Positions 43,964 to 53,466 of a DNA stretch of 64,000 bases are shown here, in pieces; positions within the stretch are counted from its first letter, which is position 1, and each line of letters starts with the position of its first letter. Where the stretch lies: the NCBI GenBank assembly GCA_013823135.1, contig PNLP01000015.1:1-64000 (forward strand). The letters run 5' to 3'. Source of the stretch: Planctomycetaceae bacterium. GTDB lineage: Bacteria > Planctomycetota > Planctomycetia > Gemmatales > Gemmataceae. A program made the position numbers and the translations under genes. The notes beneath the pieces were generated by a model, which was not told the origin of the DNA, searched no databases, and saw only the letters and a program-made list of their open reading frames with translations.

Positions 43964-46900
43964 ATGTCCTCGTCTGATCGGCCTCCCATCGCTCCATCGC
44001 TCCTGGCCTCCGCCCGGCCAGCGGTTCTGCGTGCCATTGAGTTGTGGCTGGCGGTTGCGGTTGTATACACGCTGGCTGGGTTGGTTGGGTTGTGGCTGGC
44101 GTCCACATCTGGCGGGATTTCGGTGTTTTGGCCGCCGGCGGGTATCGCGCTGGCCGCGGTGATTCGGTTCGGTTGGCGTGCGCTTCCTGGCGGTGCGATC
44201 GGAGCCCTGATTATCAATCTCGTGAACACGCCACCTGGGGCCGATCCCTGGGGAGCGTTCGGGATCACGGTGGGGAATGTTGTTGGTATGGCGCTGGGAG
44301 GGTGGCTCGCGACCCGCCACGGCAAGCTGACGCTGGACAAGGTTCATGGCGTCGGCTTTCTCGTCGTCGCTGCGGTCGTTGGCTCTGTTCCGGCCGCATT
44401 GATTGGGTCTGCCGTGGTTCTGTTCGTTGGCGCGCTGGCACCGGGCGACCTGATGATGACTTCGGTCGTGTGGTGGACCGGAGACATGGCCGGGGTGCTC
44501 CTGCTCGTGCCAATTCTTTTGTGGCCAACTCTGGCTACCGAGGCGACAAGCCGAACTTTCGTGGCGTGGGGTGGCTTGATCGCTGCGGGAGTATTCGCGG
44601 TGGGGTTCGCGGCGACACCGGGCGTCCCCCACCCGGCGAGCCTGATGGCGTGCCTGCCCATCATGGCCATCTCGGCGGCCCGGTATGGTCCACGCGGAGC
44701 CGCAATCGCCAATATCGTGACGGCGGTGGCTGTGGTAGTTCTTGCCATCGACGAGCGGTCGATGGGCGAACGACTCGCTCTGGTCGGCTTTCTCGCGGTG
44801 TCTGCGGTCACGTCGCTCTGCCTGGGAACGGTGACCGCAGAGCGAGACACGGCCGAGGCCGCGCTCAATGCTGACATCGCTGGTCGGGTTGCAGCGGAGT
44901 CACAAAAGGCTGCCGCGGAGGCGACCCTGGCAGCCGACCGCGCCCGGTTCGCGACTCTTCTCGCTCACTCACACGACGCCATTGCGGTGATGAACCGTGA
45001 AGGTCGCACGTCGTTCGTCTCCGATGCGATCACGGCTTTGACCGGCCGCACCCCGGCCCAGTTGATCGGGATTTCGACATTCTCGCATGTCCACCCTGAA
45101 GACATCACGCTGGTTCAACTCACGTTTGCCGACACTCTGGCCCACCCCGGACTTCCCACCAAGGCCGAGTTCCGCGTGCAGACGACCGACGGGCGGTGGA
45201 TCTGGCTCGAAGCTCTTGCGACGAACCACCTCGAAGATCCTGCGGTCGCCGGGGTGGTGGTGAACATTCGCGATATCACCGAGCGGCGTCAGGTGGAGGC
45301 ACAGTTTCAGGAAACGCGGGCATTGCTCGAAGCGACTGGCACGCTGGCGCGGATTGGCGGGTGGGAATATATCATCCCCGATAATCGGCTAACCTGGTCA
45401 CAGCAGACGTACCGGATCCACGAAGTCAGCCCCCTCGAATACACACCGAGTGTCGCATCGGCCATTGAGTTCTACGCTCCCGAGGCTCGACCGCTCATTC
45501 GCGGTGCGTTCGATCATGCCCTCGCCACTGGCGAGGGATGGGATCTCGTTCTACCCTTCGTTACGGCACGCGGTAACCGGCTGTGGGTGAACGCCATCGG
45601 CCAGCTCGAACAGCGGGCCGACAAGCCGTACCGCGTGTATGGCACGTTTCAGGATATCACCGAGCGAGTCGAGGCCGAGCGAGCGGTTGAACGCAGCGAG
45701 GATCGCTATCGAAACCTGTTCGATGCCGCCCCGGTTGCCATCTGGGAAGAGGACATGACCGGCATCGCCGACTGGTTCGCCCAGCTCCGGGCCGCCGGCG
45801 TAACCGATCTTGCAGGCCACCTCGCCGTTCACCCGAACCTGGCTCGCGAAGCGATCAACCTGATTCGGGTCCGGGATGTGAATCAGGCCGCGATCACGAT
45901 GAATCGGGCAACCGACAAGGCCGAATTGCTCGCAAGCCTCCCCAGGCTCCTTGGACCAGAGACCGTTGTTGCATTCACCACGGAGTTGGTGGGGCTTTGG
46001 AACGGGGAACGCACACTGCGGATCGAGACCCGTGCCTCGCGCCTCAACGGCGATCCCACCGATATCGTGTTGCACGTCGGCGTGCCGAATGCGGGTGGTT
46101 CGCCCGACTTCACGCGTGTGGTCGTGCTCGCCGTCGATGTCACGGACCAGAAACGGCTTGAAGAACAATTCCGGCAGGCACAGAAGCTCGAGGCCGTGGC
46201 GAGGCTCGCGGGGGGAATTGCCCACGACTTCAACAATCTGCTCACCGTCATCAACGGATTTAGCGAGTTGATTGCCGCCGAGGCTGCAGAAGGTTCGGCG
46301 GTCCGGGCACTCATCACCCACATTCAGTCTGCCGGGGCACGCGGAGCCGACCTGACACGCCAGTTGCTCGCGTTCAGCCGGAAACAGTCTCCGACGGCTG
46401 GGCCGGTCAATCTCGCGACGGTCGTCGAAGGGCTTCGCCCGCTCCTCGCCCCGCTGATCGGCGAGGAAGTCGCGCTCGTCACTCGAATTGCCCCGGTTCC
46501 CAGCATCCTGGCTGATCGCGGGCAGATGGAATCGGTCGTGATGAACCTTTGCGTGAACGCACGGGATGCAATGCCTACTGGCGGGACTTTGACAGTCGAA
46601 ACCGGGGTCACGGAGATTTTCGACTCGCCTGGGCCTGAGGATCCGCCCCCGGGTCGATGGGTCGTGCTGTCTGTCAGCGATACGGGAACGGGAATTCCTG
46701 AGGATGTTCGCCCGCACCTGTTCGAGCCGTTCTTCACGACCAAGGAACTCGGCAAGGGGACGGGGCTGGGGCTGTCCACCGTGTACGGAATCGCGGCCAC
46801 GGCAGGCGGGCACATTCGCTTCACGACAGCCACTGATTGCGGCACCACGTTCCACATCTATTTGCCGATCGCCGGCGTGGGTTCGGGCTACTTCCCCGAT

Positions 46901-47404
46901 GCTCCCGTTGTCCCGGTGGCGAATTCGGCCGCACCACGGACCCCTGACCCGCTCAACAACGGGGCGGCATCGGTTGTCCCACACGCACCCTCTGACTCAC
47001 CAGTATCCGTGCATACACTCACGGACAAGCCGCTTGTGCTGCTCGTTGAGGACCAAACCGCCATCCGGGAACTGTCCGCGCGAATTTTGGGAGAAACGGG
47101 GTTCGAGGTGGTGACTGCCGGCGACGGGCTCGAAGCGCTCGGGAAGTTAATCAACCTGCCCCGTCAGCTCGGGGTTCTCGTGACCGACGTATGCATGCCA
47201 GGCATGACGGGGCGTGAGCTTGCCGACCGGGTGCGGCTGAGTTATCCGGAGGTCAAAGTTCTGTTCGTTTCGGGATATCTTGAGGAAGTAACGAACCCGA
47301 ACGAAGCGTACCTCGCCAAGCCCTTCAACCTCGATGAACTCACGGATGCGGTCATCGCGATGACCAGCACCCGCAAGGACACTGAAAGTGCGTTTGTTTC
47401 CTGA
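43964..47404 (+). CDS. MASE1-PAS hybrid sensor histidine kinase
   Basis: An 1146-residue hybrid kinase. Residues about 20-300 form a MASE1-like membrane sensor of about eight segments ('STSGGISVFWPPAGIALA'). PAS domains follow at about 325-430 and 445-560, with a third, poorer one near 575. The kinase core has phospho-acceptor His near 754 in 'LAGGIAHDFNNLLTVINGF', then an ATPase domain with 'DTGTGIPEDVRPHLFEPFFT' and 'GTGLGLSTVYGIA'. A REC domain ends the protein, Asp near 1073 in 'VLVTDVCMPGMTG' and Lys in 'LAKPFNLDEL'. An ATG at 43964 is preferred; a GTG at 43931 is possible. TGTCCGGAACC at 43881 recalls the motif at 21597 and 26094. No DNA-binding partner is adjacent. Confidence 0.92.
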   Translation: MSSSDRPPIAPSLLASARPAVLRAIELWLAVAVVYTLAGLVGLWLASTSGGISVFWPPAGIALAAVIRFGWRALPGGAIGALIINLVNTPPGADPWGAFGITVGNVVGMALGGWLATRHGKLTLDKVHGVGFLVVAAVVGSVPAALIGSAVVLFVGALAPGDLMMTSVVWWTGDMAGVLLLVPILLWPTLATEATSRTFVAWGGLIAAGVFAVGFAATPGVPHPASLMACLPIMAISAARYGPRGAAIANIVTAVAVVVLAIDERSMGERLALVGFLAVSAVTSLCLGTVTAERDTAEAALNADIAGRVAAESQKAAAEATLAADRARFATLLAHSHDAIAVMNREGRTSFVSDAITALTGRTPAQLIGISTFSHVHPEDITLVQLTFADTLAHPGLPTKAEFRVQTTDGRWIWLEALATNHLEDPAVAGVVVNIRDITERRQVEAQFQETRALLEATGTLARIGGWEYIIPDNRLTWSQQTYRIHEVSPLEYTPSVASAIEFYAPEARPLIRGAFDHALATGEGWDLVLPFVTARGNRLWVNAIGQLEQRADKPYRVYGTFQDITERVEAERAVERSEDRYRNLFDAAPVAIWEEDMTGIADWFAQLRAAGVTDLAGHLAVHPNLAREAINLIRVRDVNQAAITMNRATDKAELLASLPRLLGPETVVAFTTELVGLWNGERTLRIETRASRLNGDPTDIVLHVGVPNAGGSPDFTRVVVLAVDVTDQKRLEEQFRQAQKLEAVARLAGGIAHDFNNLLTVINGFSELIAAEAAEGSAVRALITHIQSAGARGADLTRQLLAFSRKQSPTAGPVNLATVVEGLRPLLAPLIGEEVALVTRIAPVPSILADRGQMESVVMNLCVNARDAMPTGGTLTVETGVTEIFDSPGPEDPPPGRWVVLSVSDTGTGIPEDVRPHLFEPFFTTKELGKGTGLGLSTVYGIAATAGGHIRFTTATDCGTTFHIYLPIAGVGSGYFPDAPVVPVANSAAPRTPDPLNNGAASVVPHAPSDSPVSVHTLTDKPLVLLVEDQTAIRELSARILGETGFEVVTAGDGLEALGKLINLPRQLGVLVTDVCMPGMTGRELADRVRLSYPEVKVLFVSGYLEEVTNPNEAYLAKPFNLDELTDAVIAMTSTRKDTESAFVS

Positions 47405-47410
47405 CGGTTG

Positions 47411-48505
47411 CTACTCCCCCGTGAGCCAGGAGCGGGGGAAGCGTGCGAAGGTGATCGTCTCGTAGGCGTTCTTGTCGCCACGTTCGTAGAGGCAACCAAC
47501 CTCGCCCGACGGCAACACGGTCAGGCACGAGTAAGCCGCCGGTCCCGCGTGCAGTTCCTTCGCCACCGCCCACGTCTTTCCTTCGTCGCGACTCAATCGA
47601 ACCGTCAACTTCTCGCGTTTCAGGCTGGCGGGGTTCGAGAACATCACACCACCCTTTTCGCCGGGCAATCGCAGGATGCTACCCTGACACACGGGCTCAA
47701 TCAGTTCCTTGTCATCGACCGGTTTCGTGAACGTCTCGCCGCCGTCCTTGCTGATCGCGACAAATCGTCGGTTGTTCGCGGCGTAAGTCCGCATGTTCAA
47801 CATCACGGAGCCGTCGGCGAGTTCGACCGCCTGCGACTCGTTGCAGTTCGGCCCGACCACGCCGCCGAGTTTCCACGATTTGCCGCCGTCGTCGCTGAAG
47901 ATGACGTGCGATTCACGAACCTTGCCGCCGTCCGACTTGCTGTCGCACGGGATCAACAGCCGACCGTTCTTGAGCTGAATGCCAACGCCGGGGCCGGTTG
48001 CGTACCACGTCCAACCCGCCTTGGTGACGTCCTTCGTGATCTCGGTCGGCTTGGTCCACGACTCGCCGTCGTCGCTGCTGCTGGTGATCCACACAGTGCG
48101 GCCGGCCTTGCTCTTGCCGCTGACGATGGCGGACTCGGAATCGGTCCCGACGTTGTGCGTCATGAGCAGGTGAATGGTGCCGGTTTTGGTGTCCACCACG
48201 GGGCACGGGTTGCCGCAGGTGTTCGTGCCGTCGTCCCAGACGACTTGCGTCTTGCCCCAGGTCTTCCCGCTGTCGGTGCTGCGCTTCAGGATCATGTCGA
48301 TGTCGCCGGCGTCGCCGCGCCCGCCCTTGCGGCCTTCGCAGAACGCGAGCACGCTTCCCTTTGGCGTCACGATCACCGACGGAATGCGATAGGTGTGGTA
48401 GCCGCCTTCGCCCGAGACGAAGACCGGCGTTTGCACCGGATCGGCGGCGCGGCTTGTGGTGATGGAAATGAGCCAGAGGAATGCGAACAGGGAAAGGCGG
48501 TACAC
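47411..48505 (-). CDS. Exported sialidase (BNR-repeat exo-alpha-sialidase)
   Basis: A 364-residue GH33-like sialidase. After a signal peptide ('YRLSLFAFLWLISITTSRAA') come the 'YRIPSVIV' RIP motif with its Arg, and Asp boxes 'STDSGKTWG', 'SSDDGESWT', 'SDDGGKSWK', 'SKDGGETFT' and 'SRDEGKTWA', marking the beta-propeller blades. It should cleave terminal sialic acids (or a related nonulosonate) outside the cytoplasm. The GTG at 48505 is supported by GAGG eight bases upstream. Environmental planctomycetes carry many such enzymes for polysaccharide or mucin use; substrate here is inferred. Confidence 0.88.
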   Translation of the reverse strand: MYRLSLFAFLWLISITTSRAADPVQTPVFVSGEGGYHTYRIPSVIVTPKGSVLAFCEGRKGGRGDAGDIDMILKRSTDSGKTWGKTQVVWDDGTNTCGNPCPVVDTKTGTIHLLMTHNVGTDSESAIVSGKSKAGRTVWITSSSDDGESWTKPTEITKDVTKAGWTWYATGPGVGIQLKNGRLLIPCDSKSDGGKVRESHVIFSDDGGKSWKLGGVVGPNCNESQAVELADGSVMLNMRTYAANNRRFVAISKDGGETFTKPVDDKELIEPVCQGSILRLPGEKGGVMFSNPASLKREKLTVRLSRDEGKTWAVAKELHAGPAAYSCLTVLPSGEVGCLYERGDKNAYETITFARFPRSWLTGE

Positions 48506-48572
48506 GGTGTGATCCTCAATCGGCAGGTTGTGACCGCTTGAGGATACCGACCCGTGCGCCGCGAGGCCAGCG

Positions 48573-49526
48573 TCAGAGTGAAGGTGCAAACTGCGCGTCG
48601 GCTACCGGGGCAGACGCCGCGGGGCGATTGGTCAACTTGCCGATTCGCTCAGCGACCCGCGACGGACTCAGCACTTCCAGCAACCGCACGTCGGCGGCCA
48701 TTGCGAGGAATCGTCGGGTCGCTTCCCACGTGGCGCGGTATGCCGGAGGACCGAGCAGCACGACACGCTCGCCTTCAAAACTGGGGACGGCTGCGAACGC
48801 GGTGTGCGGCCAGAGCCAGCAACCGCTGCCACCGAAATCGCCAGGTAACGAACCATCCGCACGCAATGCGCCGGGGACGTAGATCTGGAAGCGGGCTTCC
48901 GCGATCATGGGAACGCCGCCCACGGAAGTGGGATTCACGCTGCGGCACGCCGTCACGAATCGCGTCATCACACGCGGCCCAGGAAGTTGCTCCTGCACCG
49001 CATCGAGAAACAGGATGACGAACTGCCCGACGTCGGCAACGCCACGCACGGCGACCTTGAACCCGGTTCGCAGCGCGGGGTGCAGCACGGTCACGACTTC
49101 GTCGTCTGGCACCGCGAGCAACTCCGCCAGGTCTTTCGCGGCAGGGCACAGGGGGGCGAGGGTTTCCGCCGCAACACGCAACCCGGGCGTGGCACGCGCG
49201 ACACGTCGCACGTCGACGGAGCCGTACAGCACCGCAAGTTCCGCGGCGATGCGCGACGACAGAGTCGCGAACGGATCCGTGGGTGAAACTGCGGGGCGGG
49301 CAGCTTCGAGTTCCGCTTGCCGTCGCCGGTCGAAGAAGAACACGGGCGGCTCGTTCCACCGCGATCGGCTGCGGGCGGGAACGGCAGCGGCGATGTCCGT
49401 CACGAGTTGCGTGAAGCGTGTGAGCGCGTCGTACCCAGGATCGGGGTTCGGCTGGGCCGGGCAAGGAGTGCTGAGCGCGCAGGGAGTCACGATTGAGGTG
49501 GTACGATCCGGGAGTCGGGTGAGCAT
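48573..49526 (-). CDS. Hypothetical protein, paralogue of the upstream gene
   Basis: A 317-residue protein I do not recognise. Its C-terminal ~240 residues align with those of the gene at 49580-50767: 'VVTVLHPALRTGFKVAVRGV' matches 'LVVLHPGERKGFEVRISGI', and 'SFEGERVVLLGPPAYRATW' matches 'PFEGVRVVLLSPPPYSRSW'. It has no signal peptide or membrane segment, so it is probably cytoplasmic. GGAGG nine bases before the ATG at 49526 makes the start firm. It is the last of four same-strand genes of unknown role. Confidence 0.8.
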   Translation of the reverse strand: MLTRLPDRTTSIVTPCALSTPCPAQPNPDPGYDALTRFTQLVTDIAAAVPARSRSRWNEPPVFFFDRRRQAELEAARPAVSPTDPFATLSSRIAAELAVLYGSVDVRRVARATPGLRVAAETLAPLCPAAKDLAELLAVPDDEVVTVLHPALRTGFKVAVRGVADVGQFVILFLDAVQEQLPGPRVMTRFVTACRSVNPTSVGGVPMIAEARFQIYVPGALRADGSLPGDFGGSGCWLWPHTAFAAVPSFEGERVVLLGPPAYRATWEATRRFLAMAADVRLLEVLSPSRVAERIGKLTNRPAASAPVADAQFAPSL

Positions 49527-49579
49527 CTGAGATGTCCTCCATGACGGGCACCCAATTAGACGCCGCCCGAATCGCGATT

Positions 49580-50767
49580 TCAAGGGGAACCCAACAGTTC
49601 GTTACTGTTGGCGGTAGCCGCTTGTGGCTTCGGAGCGGCTGCAATGCGGGTTAGCCAGTCGTGAACTTCCTCTGACGTTAAGGTACGCTCCACCACGAAC
49701 TCGCCCGGCATGTTGGGGAATCGTCGCCCAGCATTCCAGCTTCGCGAATACGGCGGTGGGCTCAGCAGCACGACCCGCACGCCCTCGAACGGCAAGATGT
49801 CGCCGGGGTTCCCCTCGTTCCAAATCCAGAAATCGCTGCCGGTCTGTCCCGTCGGAAGCGTGCCATCCGGTTGCAGCCCAGGCCAGTTCCACAGGTTGAA
49901 CGCCCCGCTCGTGTGCAACCGCTCGGTGATCTCGGCGTCGTGGGCTTGAGCAACCACTTTCGGGTCGGGCTTCGTTCCCGGCAACCAGCCTTTCTTCACG
50001 TTGCCGATCAGGGTGCCCGCCAGCAATGTGTGGAGCTGGAAGTTGTCTGCGATACCGCTGATGCGAACCTCGAACCCCTTCCTCTCGCCGGGGTGGAGCA
50101 CAACCAATCGTTCGTCGTCGAGGACTCGCAGCATGTCCGTCAGGAATGAACCGTGCCGGGCCGCCATGTCGACAGAAAACGATAGTTCGAGCAGTTGCGG
50201 GCGTGACCGTGCGAGTGCCCGCAATTTCTTCGACCGCGACAGATGTGCAATGACGCCGAGAGTGTAAAACTCTTCCGCCATGTGCGCGAGTACGGGGATC
50301 GGCGCGTGCTTGAAGATGAAGGGGCCGAACCGCTGCCCGAGCGCTTGCCACGATTCGTCCGCGATGTACTGTTCGAGGTCGTACTCTTCGTTTTCCTGAG
50401 CGCGAAGAGTAATTTCCGCAGCGATCTCGGGGTCGGCCGCCGCACGCGATTCGCAAAGCCGGTAGAAATCGGCCACGCCATGGAGCAACACAGGAAGCAA
50501 GTCGAGGAGTGCCGGCCCAACAATTTCGGGGTCGCCACCGCGTTCGACGAGCGAACCGCAACTGATACTGACCTGTCCCGAGGCGACGGGACGCAGGTTG
50601 GGGAAGAGGCTCGCGAACTGCCTCAGGGCGTCGTTCACTTCGGTTGGCGTTGCCCGGGGGAGCAACTTGGCGAACTTCTGTCCGTGCTCGTTGAGTTCTT
50701 CGACCCACGCCTTGTCACCGCGGGCTGCGTCGATGAATTCGGCCACAGCGGATGTGAACGCGGACAT
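49580..50767 (-). CDS. Hypothetical protein, paralogue of the downstream gene
   Basis: A 395-residue cytoplasmic protein of unknown function. An N-terminal helical half is followed by the domain shared with 48573-49526, ending with 'PDGTLPTGQTGSDFWIWNEG' and 'PFEGVRVVLLSPPPYSRSW'. GGAG seven bases before the ATG at 50767 supports the start. It lies 53 bases before its paralogue and 29 bases after a small gene, forming a likely operon. The pair probably arose by tandem duplication. Confidence 0.8.
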   Translation of the reverse strand: MSAFTSAVAEFIDAARGDKAWVEELNEHGQKFAKLLPRATPTEVNDALRQFASLFPNLRPVASGQVSISCGSLVERGGDPEIVGPALLDLLPVLLHGVADFYRLCESRAAADPEIAAEITLRAQENEEYDLEQYIADESWQALGQRFGPFIFKHAPIPVLAHMAEEFYTLGVIAHLSRSKKLRALARSRPQLLELSFSVDMAARHGSFLTDMLRVLDDERLVVLHPGERKGFEVRISGIADNFQLHTLLAGTLIGNVKKGWLPGTKPDPKVVAQAHDAEITERLHTSGAFNLWNWPGLQPDGTLPTGQTGSDFWIWNEGNPGDILPFEGVRVVLLSPPPYSRSWNAGRRFPNMPGEFVVERTLTSEEVHDWLTRIAAAPKPQAATANSNELLGSP

Positions 50768-50796
50768 CGAATCGCTCCGGGGAGGAACGGGGATCA

Positions 50797-51087
50797 TCAG
50801 CCACGCAGCTTGAAACGTCGAATGAAGACATGGCGACTCGGTTCATGCACTGCGGACTGCACGGAGATCGGGCCGGCAAAGCCGATCCGGAGGTGCAGTT
50901 GCATGTGTGGCAGGAAGTCTCGAGATTCTCCAAACAACATTGGAGAACGTGCGAGTTCTTCCATGATCCATCGGGCAGCCGGAACCACAGCAGAGAGAAC
51001 CCCCCGATTTCGGGCCGTCACAATCAGTCTTTGAAACTCCTCTGTCACAGCCACCGAGGATGAAACCTCGTAGTTAGCCTCGGCCAT
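50797..51087 (-). CDS. Small hypothetical protein, RelE/ParE-like toxin suspected
   Basis: A 96-residue basic protein. The end 'LHLRIGFAGPISVQSAVHEP' followed by 'SRHVFIRRFKLRG' has the alternating strand pattern of RelE/ParE-superfamily toxins, but no catalytic residue can be assigned. GGGAG precedes the ATG at 51087. It overlaps the upstream acidic coiled-coil protein gene by 14 bases, the usual geometry of a toxin-antitoxin pair. That call is inference from fold pattern and context. Confidence 0.55.
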   Translation of the reverse strand: MAEANYEVSSSVAVTEEFQRLIVTARNRGVLSAVVPAARWIMEELARSPMLFGESRDFLPHMQLHLRIGFAGPISVQSAVHEPSRHVFIRRFKLRG

Positions 51088-51400
51088 CGGTAGCTCCCGG
51101 CTTGCCCGGAAGGCCTTCCTCCAACTCGGCAATAATCTCCAAAATCGGACGCCCGCGCGGGCCGTGCAACATGTCGTGGAGTTCTTCTTCGGTGGGCGGG
51201 ACGTACGGCTCGAGTTGATTCAACATGGCGTATGCGGCACGACGGTAGTTCTCGGCCTCGCCACTCGCCTTCGCGAGTTGAACACGCAACCGCTCCACTT
51301 CCCGTTTCAGATCGGTAACGCTGTCGCTACCAATTGGGGTTTCTGTCGGCTCTGACGCCGCACCATTTCTCGGCACATCTGGGATTGGACTGTCCGACAT
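51074..51400 (-). CDS. Small acidic coiled-coil protein, possible antitoxin
   Basis: A 108-residue acidic protein with a short coiled coil ('DLKREVERLRVQLAKASGEA') and a C-terminal segment 'TEEELHDMLHGPRGRPILEI'. No DNA-binding domain is evident. It overlaps the basic 96-residue gene by 14 bases, so coupled translation and partnership are likely; an antitoxin role is a guess from that arrangement. First gene of the four-gene unknown operon (51400 to 48573). Confidence 0.6.
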   Translation of the reverse strand: MSDSPIPDVPRNGAASEPTETPIGSDSVTDLKREVERLRVQLAKASGEAENYRRAAYAMLNQLEPYVPPTEEELHDMLHGPRGRPILEIIAELEEGLPGKPGATDGRG

Positions 51401-51425
51401 CGCTTAACCTCCTCCCGTGGGGACG

Positions 51426-53348
51426 CTACCCATTCAATTCTACCGCCTCTTCCCAGTGCTGGTAAAGCCGTGCGAGCGTGTCCTTCGTTGTCTCCAGGTC
51501 CTTCATTGTGTCGCGCATCCGGGTCGCGTCCTTATACACGTCCGGGGTCTGCATCGCGGCCTCCAGGTCGCTGATCTTCTTCTCCGCGGCAGCAATGTCC
51601 GCTTCCAGGTCGGGCACCTTGCGGAACGGGAACTTGCGTTTCGGTTTGGCGGCTTTCCCGGCGCTCCCCGAGTCGCGCGGGTTGATCGCCTCGGGAGCCG
51701 CTTGCTGGCGTCGGTTGCCTGCCTTCTCGCTCGCCGCTTTCTCGCGGGCCTGGCGCAGTAACTCGTAGGTGTCGTAGTTGCCGTACACGACTTCGGTCGT
51801 GCCTTCGGCGAACACGATGAGCAGGTCCACGACGCGGTTCAGGAAGTAGCGGTCGTGGCTCACGACGATCACCGTCCCCTCGTAAGCCTTGAGGGCTTCT
51901 TCCAGCGAGTCGCACGCCCAGATGTCGAGGTGGTTCGTCGGCTCGTCGAGGATGAGCAGGTTCGCGCCGTTCACGGTGAGCTTTGCCAGCGCGGCCCGCG
52001 ATCGCTCGCCACCCGAGAGGAACTTCACCTGCTGCTCGACGATCTCGCCGTGCAGCCCGAATGCGCCGAGGAGGTCACGCATCTTCTGCTCGGTGTGCTG
52101 CGGATCGTCGTCGGGCCACACAGCCCGCATCACCGATTTCTCGGGGTTGAGCAGGGCGAGGTGCTGGTCGAGATAACCGGGGAAGACGAGGTGCCCGCGT
52201 TGAACTTCGCCCGACGTCGGCTCCTCGTCGCCGAGCAAGATGCGGAGCAGCGTCGTCTTGCCGCAGCCGTTTGCGCCCATGATGCCGAGCCGCTTGCCAC
52301 GGGGTACGTCGAAGCTCAGGTTCTCGAACAGCAACTTGTCGCCGTAGCGTTTCGTCAGATCCTCGACGTGGAAGACGTTGTCCCCTGAACGAGCCACTTC
52401 GCTGAACCGGATGTGCGGGCCTGATACCTTCGTCGGCTGCTCGATCCGCTCCACCTTGTCGAGCGCCTTCACCCGCGATTGCGCCTGCTTGGCAAGCTGG
52501 CCGTAGTGCGCCCGGCGAATGTACTCTTCCTGCTTCTCGATGTACTCGCGCTGGCTCTCGTATTCCTTCTTCTGCCGTTCGTAGCGTTCGTCTCGCAGGC
52601 GGACGTACTGGTGGAAGCTGCCGGGGTAACTCGTGATCTTTCGCTGGTGTAGCTCGAAGGTCTTGTTCGTCACCTTGTCGAGGAAGTAGCGGTCGTGGCT
52701 GACGATCAGCATCCCTTCGCCTTGCTGGGCGAGGTAGTTTTCCAGCCAGCGAGTCGTATCGATGTCGAGGTGGTTGCTCGGTTCGTCGAGCAGCATCACG
52801 TCGGGGGCCGACAGGAGCAACTTCGCGAGGAGCAACCGCCGCTGCTGGCCGCCGGAGAACGTGTTGGCATCGCGTGCGAAGTCTTCGGCCTTGAATCCCA
52901 GCCCGCTCAGCACGTTCTCGACCTTGTGGTCGAGCTCGAATGCATCGTGGTGGCGCAGCACTTCGGTGAGCCGGTCGAACTTCTCGCTGAGTTGCTTGCG
53001 GCGAATTTCGTCGTGGCAAGTCGCGAGTTCTTCGGCGACGCGCTCGAACTCCTTCTGGGTTGCCATGAGTTCATCGAAGGCGCTCTTGGCTTCGTCGAAC
53101 AGGGTGCGGCCGGTGGGGAACTCTGCGACTTGTACCAGGGTGCCCAGGCGTGCGCCGGCGTGCAGCGTGATCTTCCCCGAGTCGGGTTCGTCGATCCCCG
53201 CGAGACATTTCAGTAGCGTCGTCTTGCCGGCCCCGTTGGGGCCGACGAACCCGATGCGTTCGCCGACGTGGATCTCGAACGACACCTCGTCGAACAGCGG
53301 GGTGGCGTCGTAGCCGCGCGACAGGTTGGTGCAAGAGAGCAGGAGCAT
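51426..53348 (-). CDS. ABC-F family ATPase (Uup-like)
   Basis: A 640-residue protein with two ATPase domains and no membrane domain. Walker A motifs 'GPNGAGKTTLLKCLAG' and 'GANGCGKTTLLRILLG', signatures 'FSGGQQRRLLLAKLL' and 'LSGGERSRAALAKLT', and Walker B 'LLDEPSNHLD' and 'ILDEPTNHLD' are intact. The linker is helical ('EYIEKQEEYIRRAHYGQLAK'), and a C-terminal coiled coil ('DLEADIAAAEKKISDLEAAM') resembles the Uup DNA- or ribosome-binding tail. ABC-F proteins act on ribosomes in translation. The ATG at 53348 starts at the first strand, 'MLLLSCTNLSRGY'. Confidence 0.94.
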   Translation of the reverse strand: MLLLSCTNLSRGYDATPLFDEVSFEIHVGERIGFVGPNGAGKTTLLKCLAGIDEPDSGKITLHAGARLGTLVQVAEFPTGRTLFDEAKSAFDELMATQKEFERVAEELATCHDEIRRKQLSEKFDRLTEVLRHHDAFELDHKVENVLSGLGFKAEDFARDANTFSGGQQRRLLLAKLLLSAPDVMLLDEPSNHLDIDTTRWLENYLAQQGEGMLIVSHDRYFLDKVTNKTFELHQRKITSYPGSFHQYVRLRDERYERQKKEYESQREYIEKQEEYIRRAHYGQLAKQAQSRVKALDKVERIEQPTKVSGPHIRFSEVARSGDNVFHVEDLTKRYGDKLLFENLSFDVPRGKRLGIMGANGCGKTTLLRILLGDEEPTSGEVQRGHLVFPGYLDQHLALLNPEKSVMRAVWPDDDPQHTEQKMRDLLGAFGLHGEIVEQQVKFLSGGERSRAALAKLTVNGANLLILDEPTNHLDIWACDSLEEALKAYEGTVIVVSHDRYFLNRVVDLLIVFAEGTTEVVYGNYDTYELLRQAREKAASEKAGNRRQQAAPEAINPRDSGSAGKAAKPKRKFPFRKVPDLEADIAAAEKKISDLEAAMQTPDVYKDATRMRDTMKDLETTKDTLARLYQHWEEAVELNG

Positions 53349-53466
53349 GCGTGTGGACTGCGGGATCGGATATCGGATGGCGGAACCACGGAACGAACCC
53401 GGTTCCTGCAAGAGTTGTTGTAGCGGGACGGTGGCGGGCGTCTGGCATAAGGCAGTTGTTCACGCT

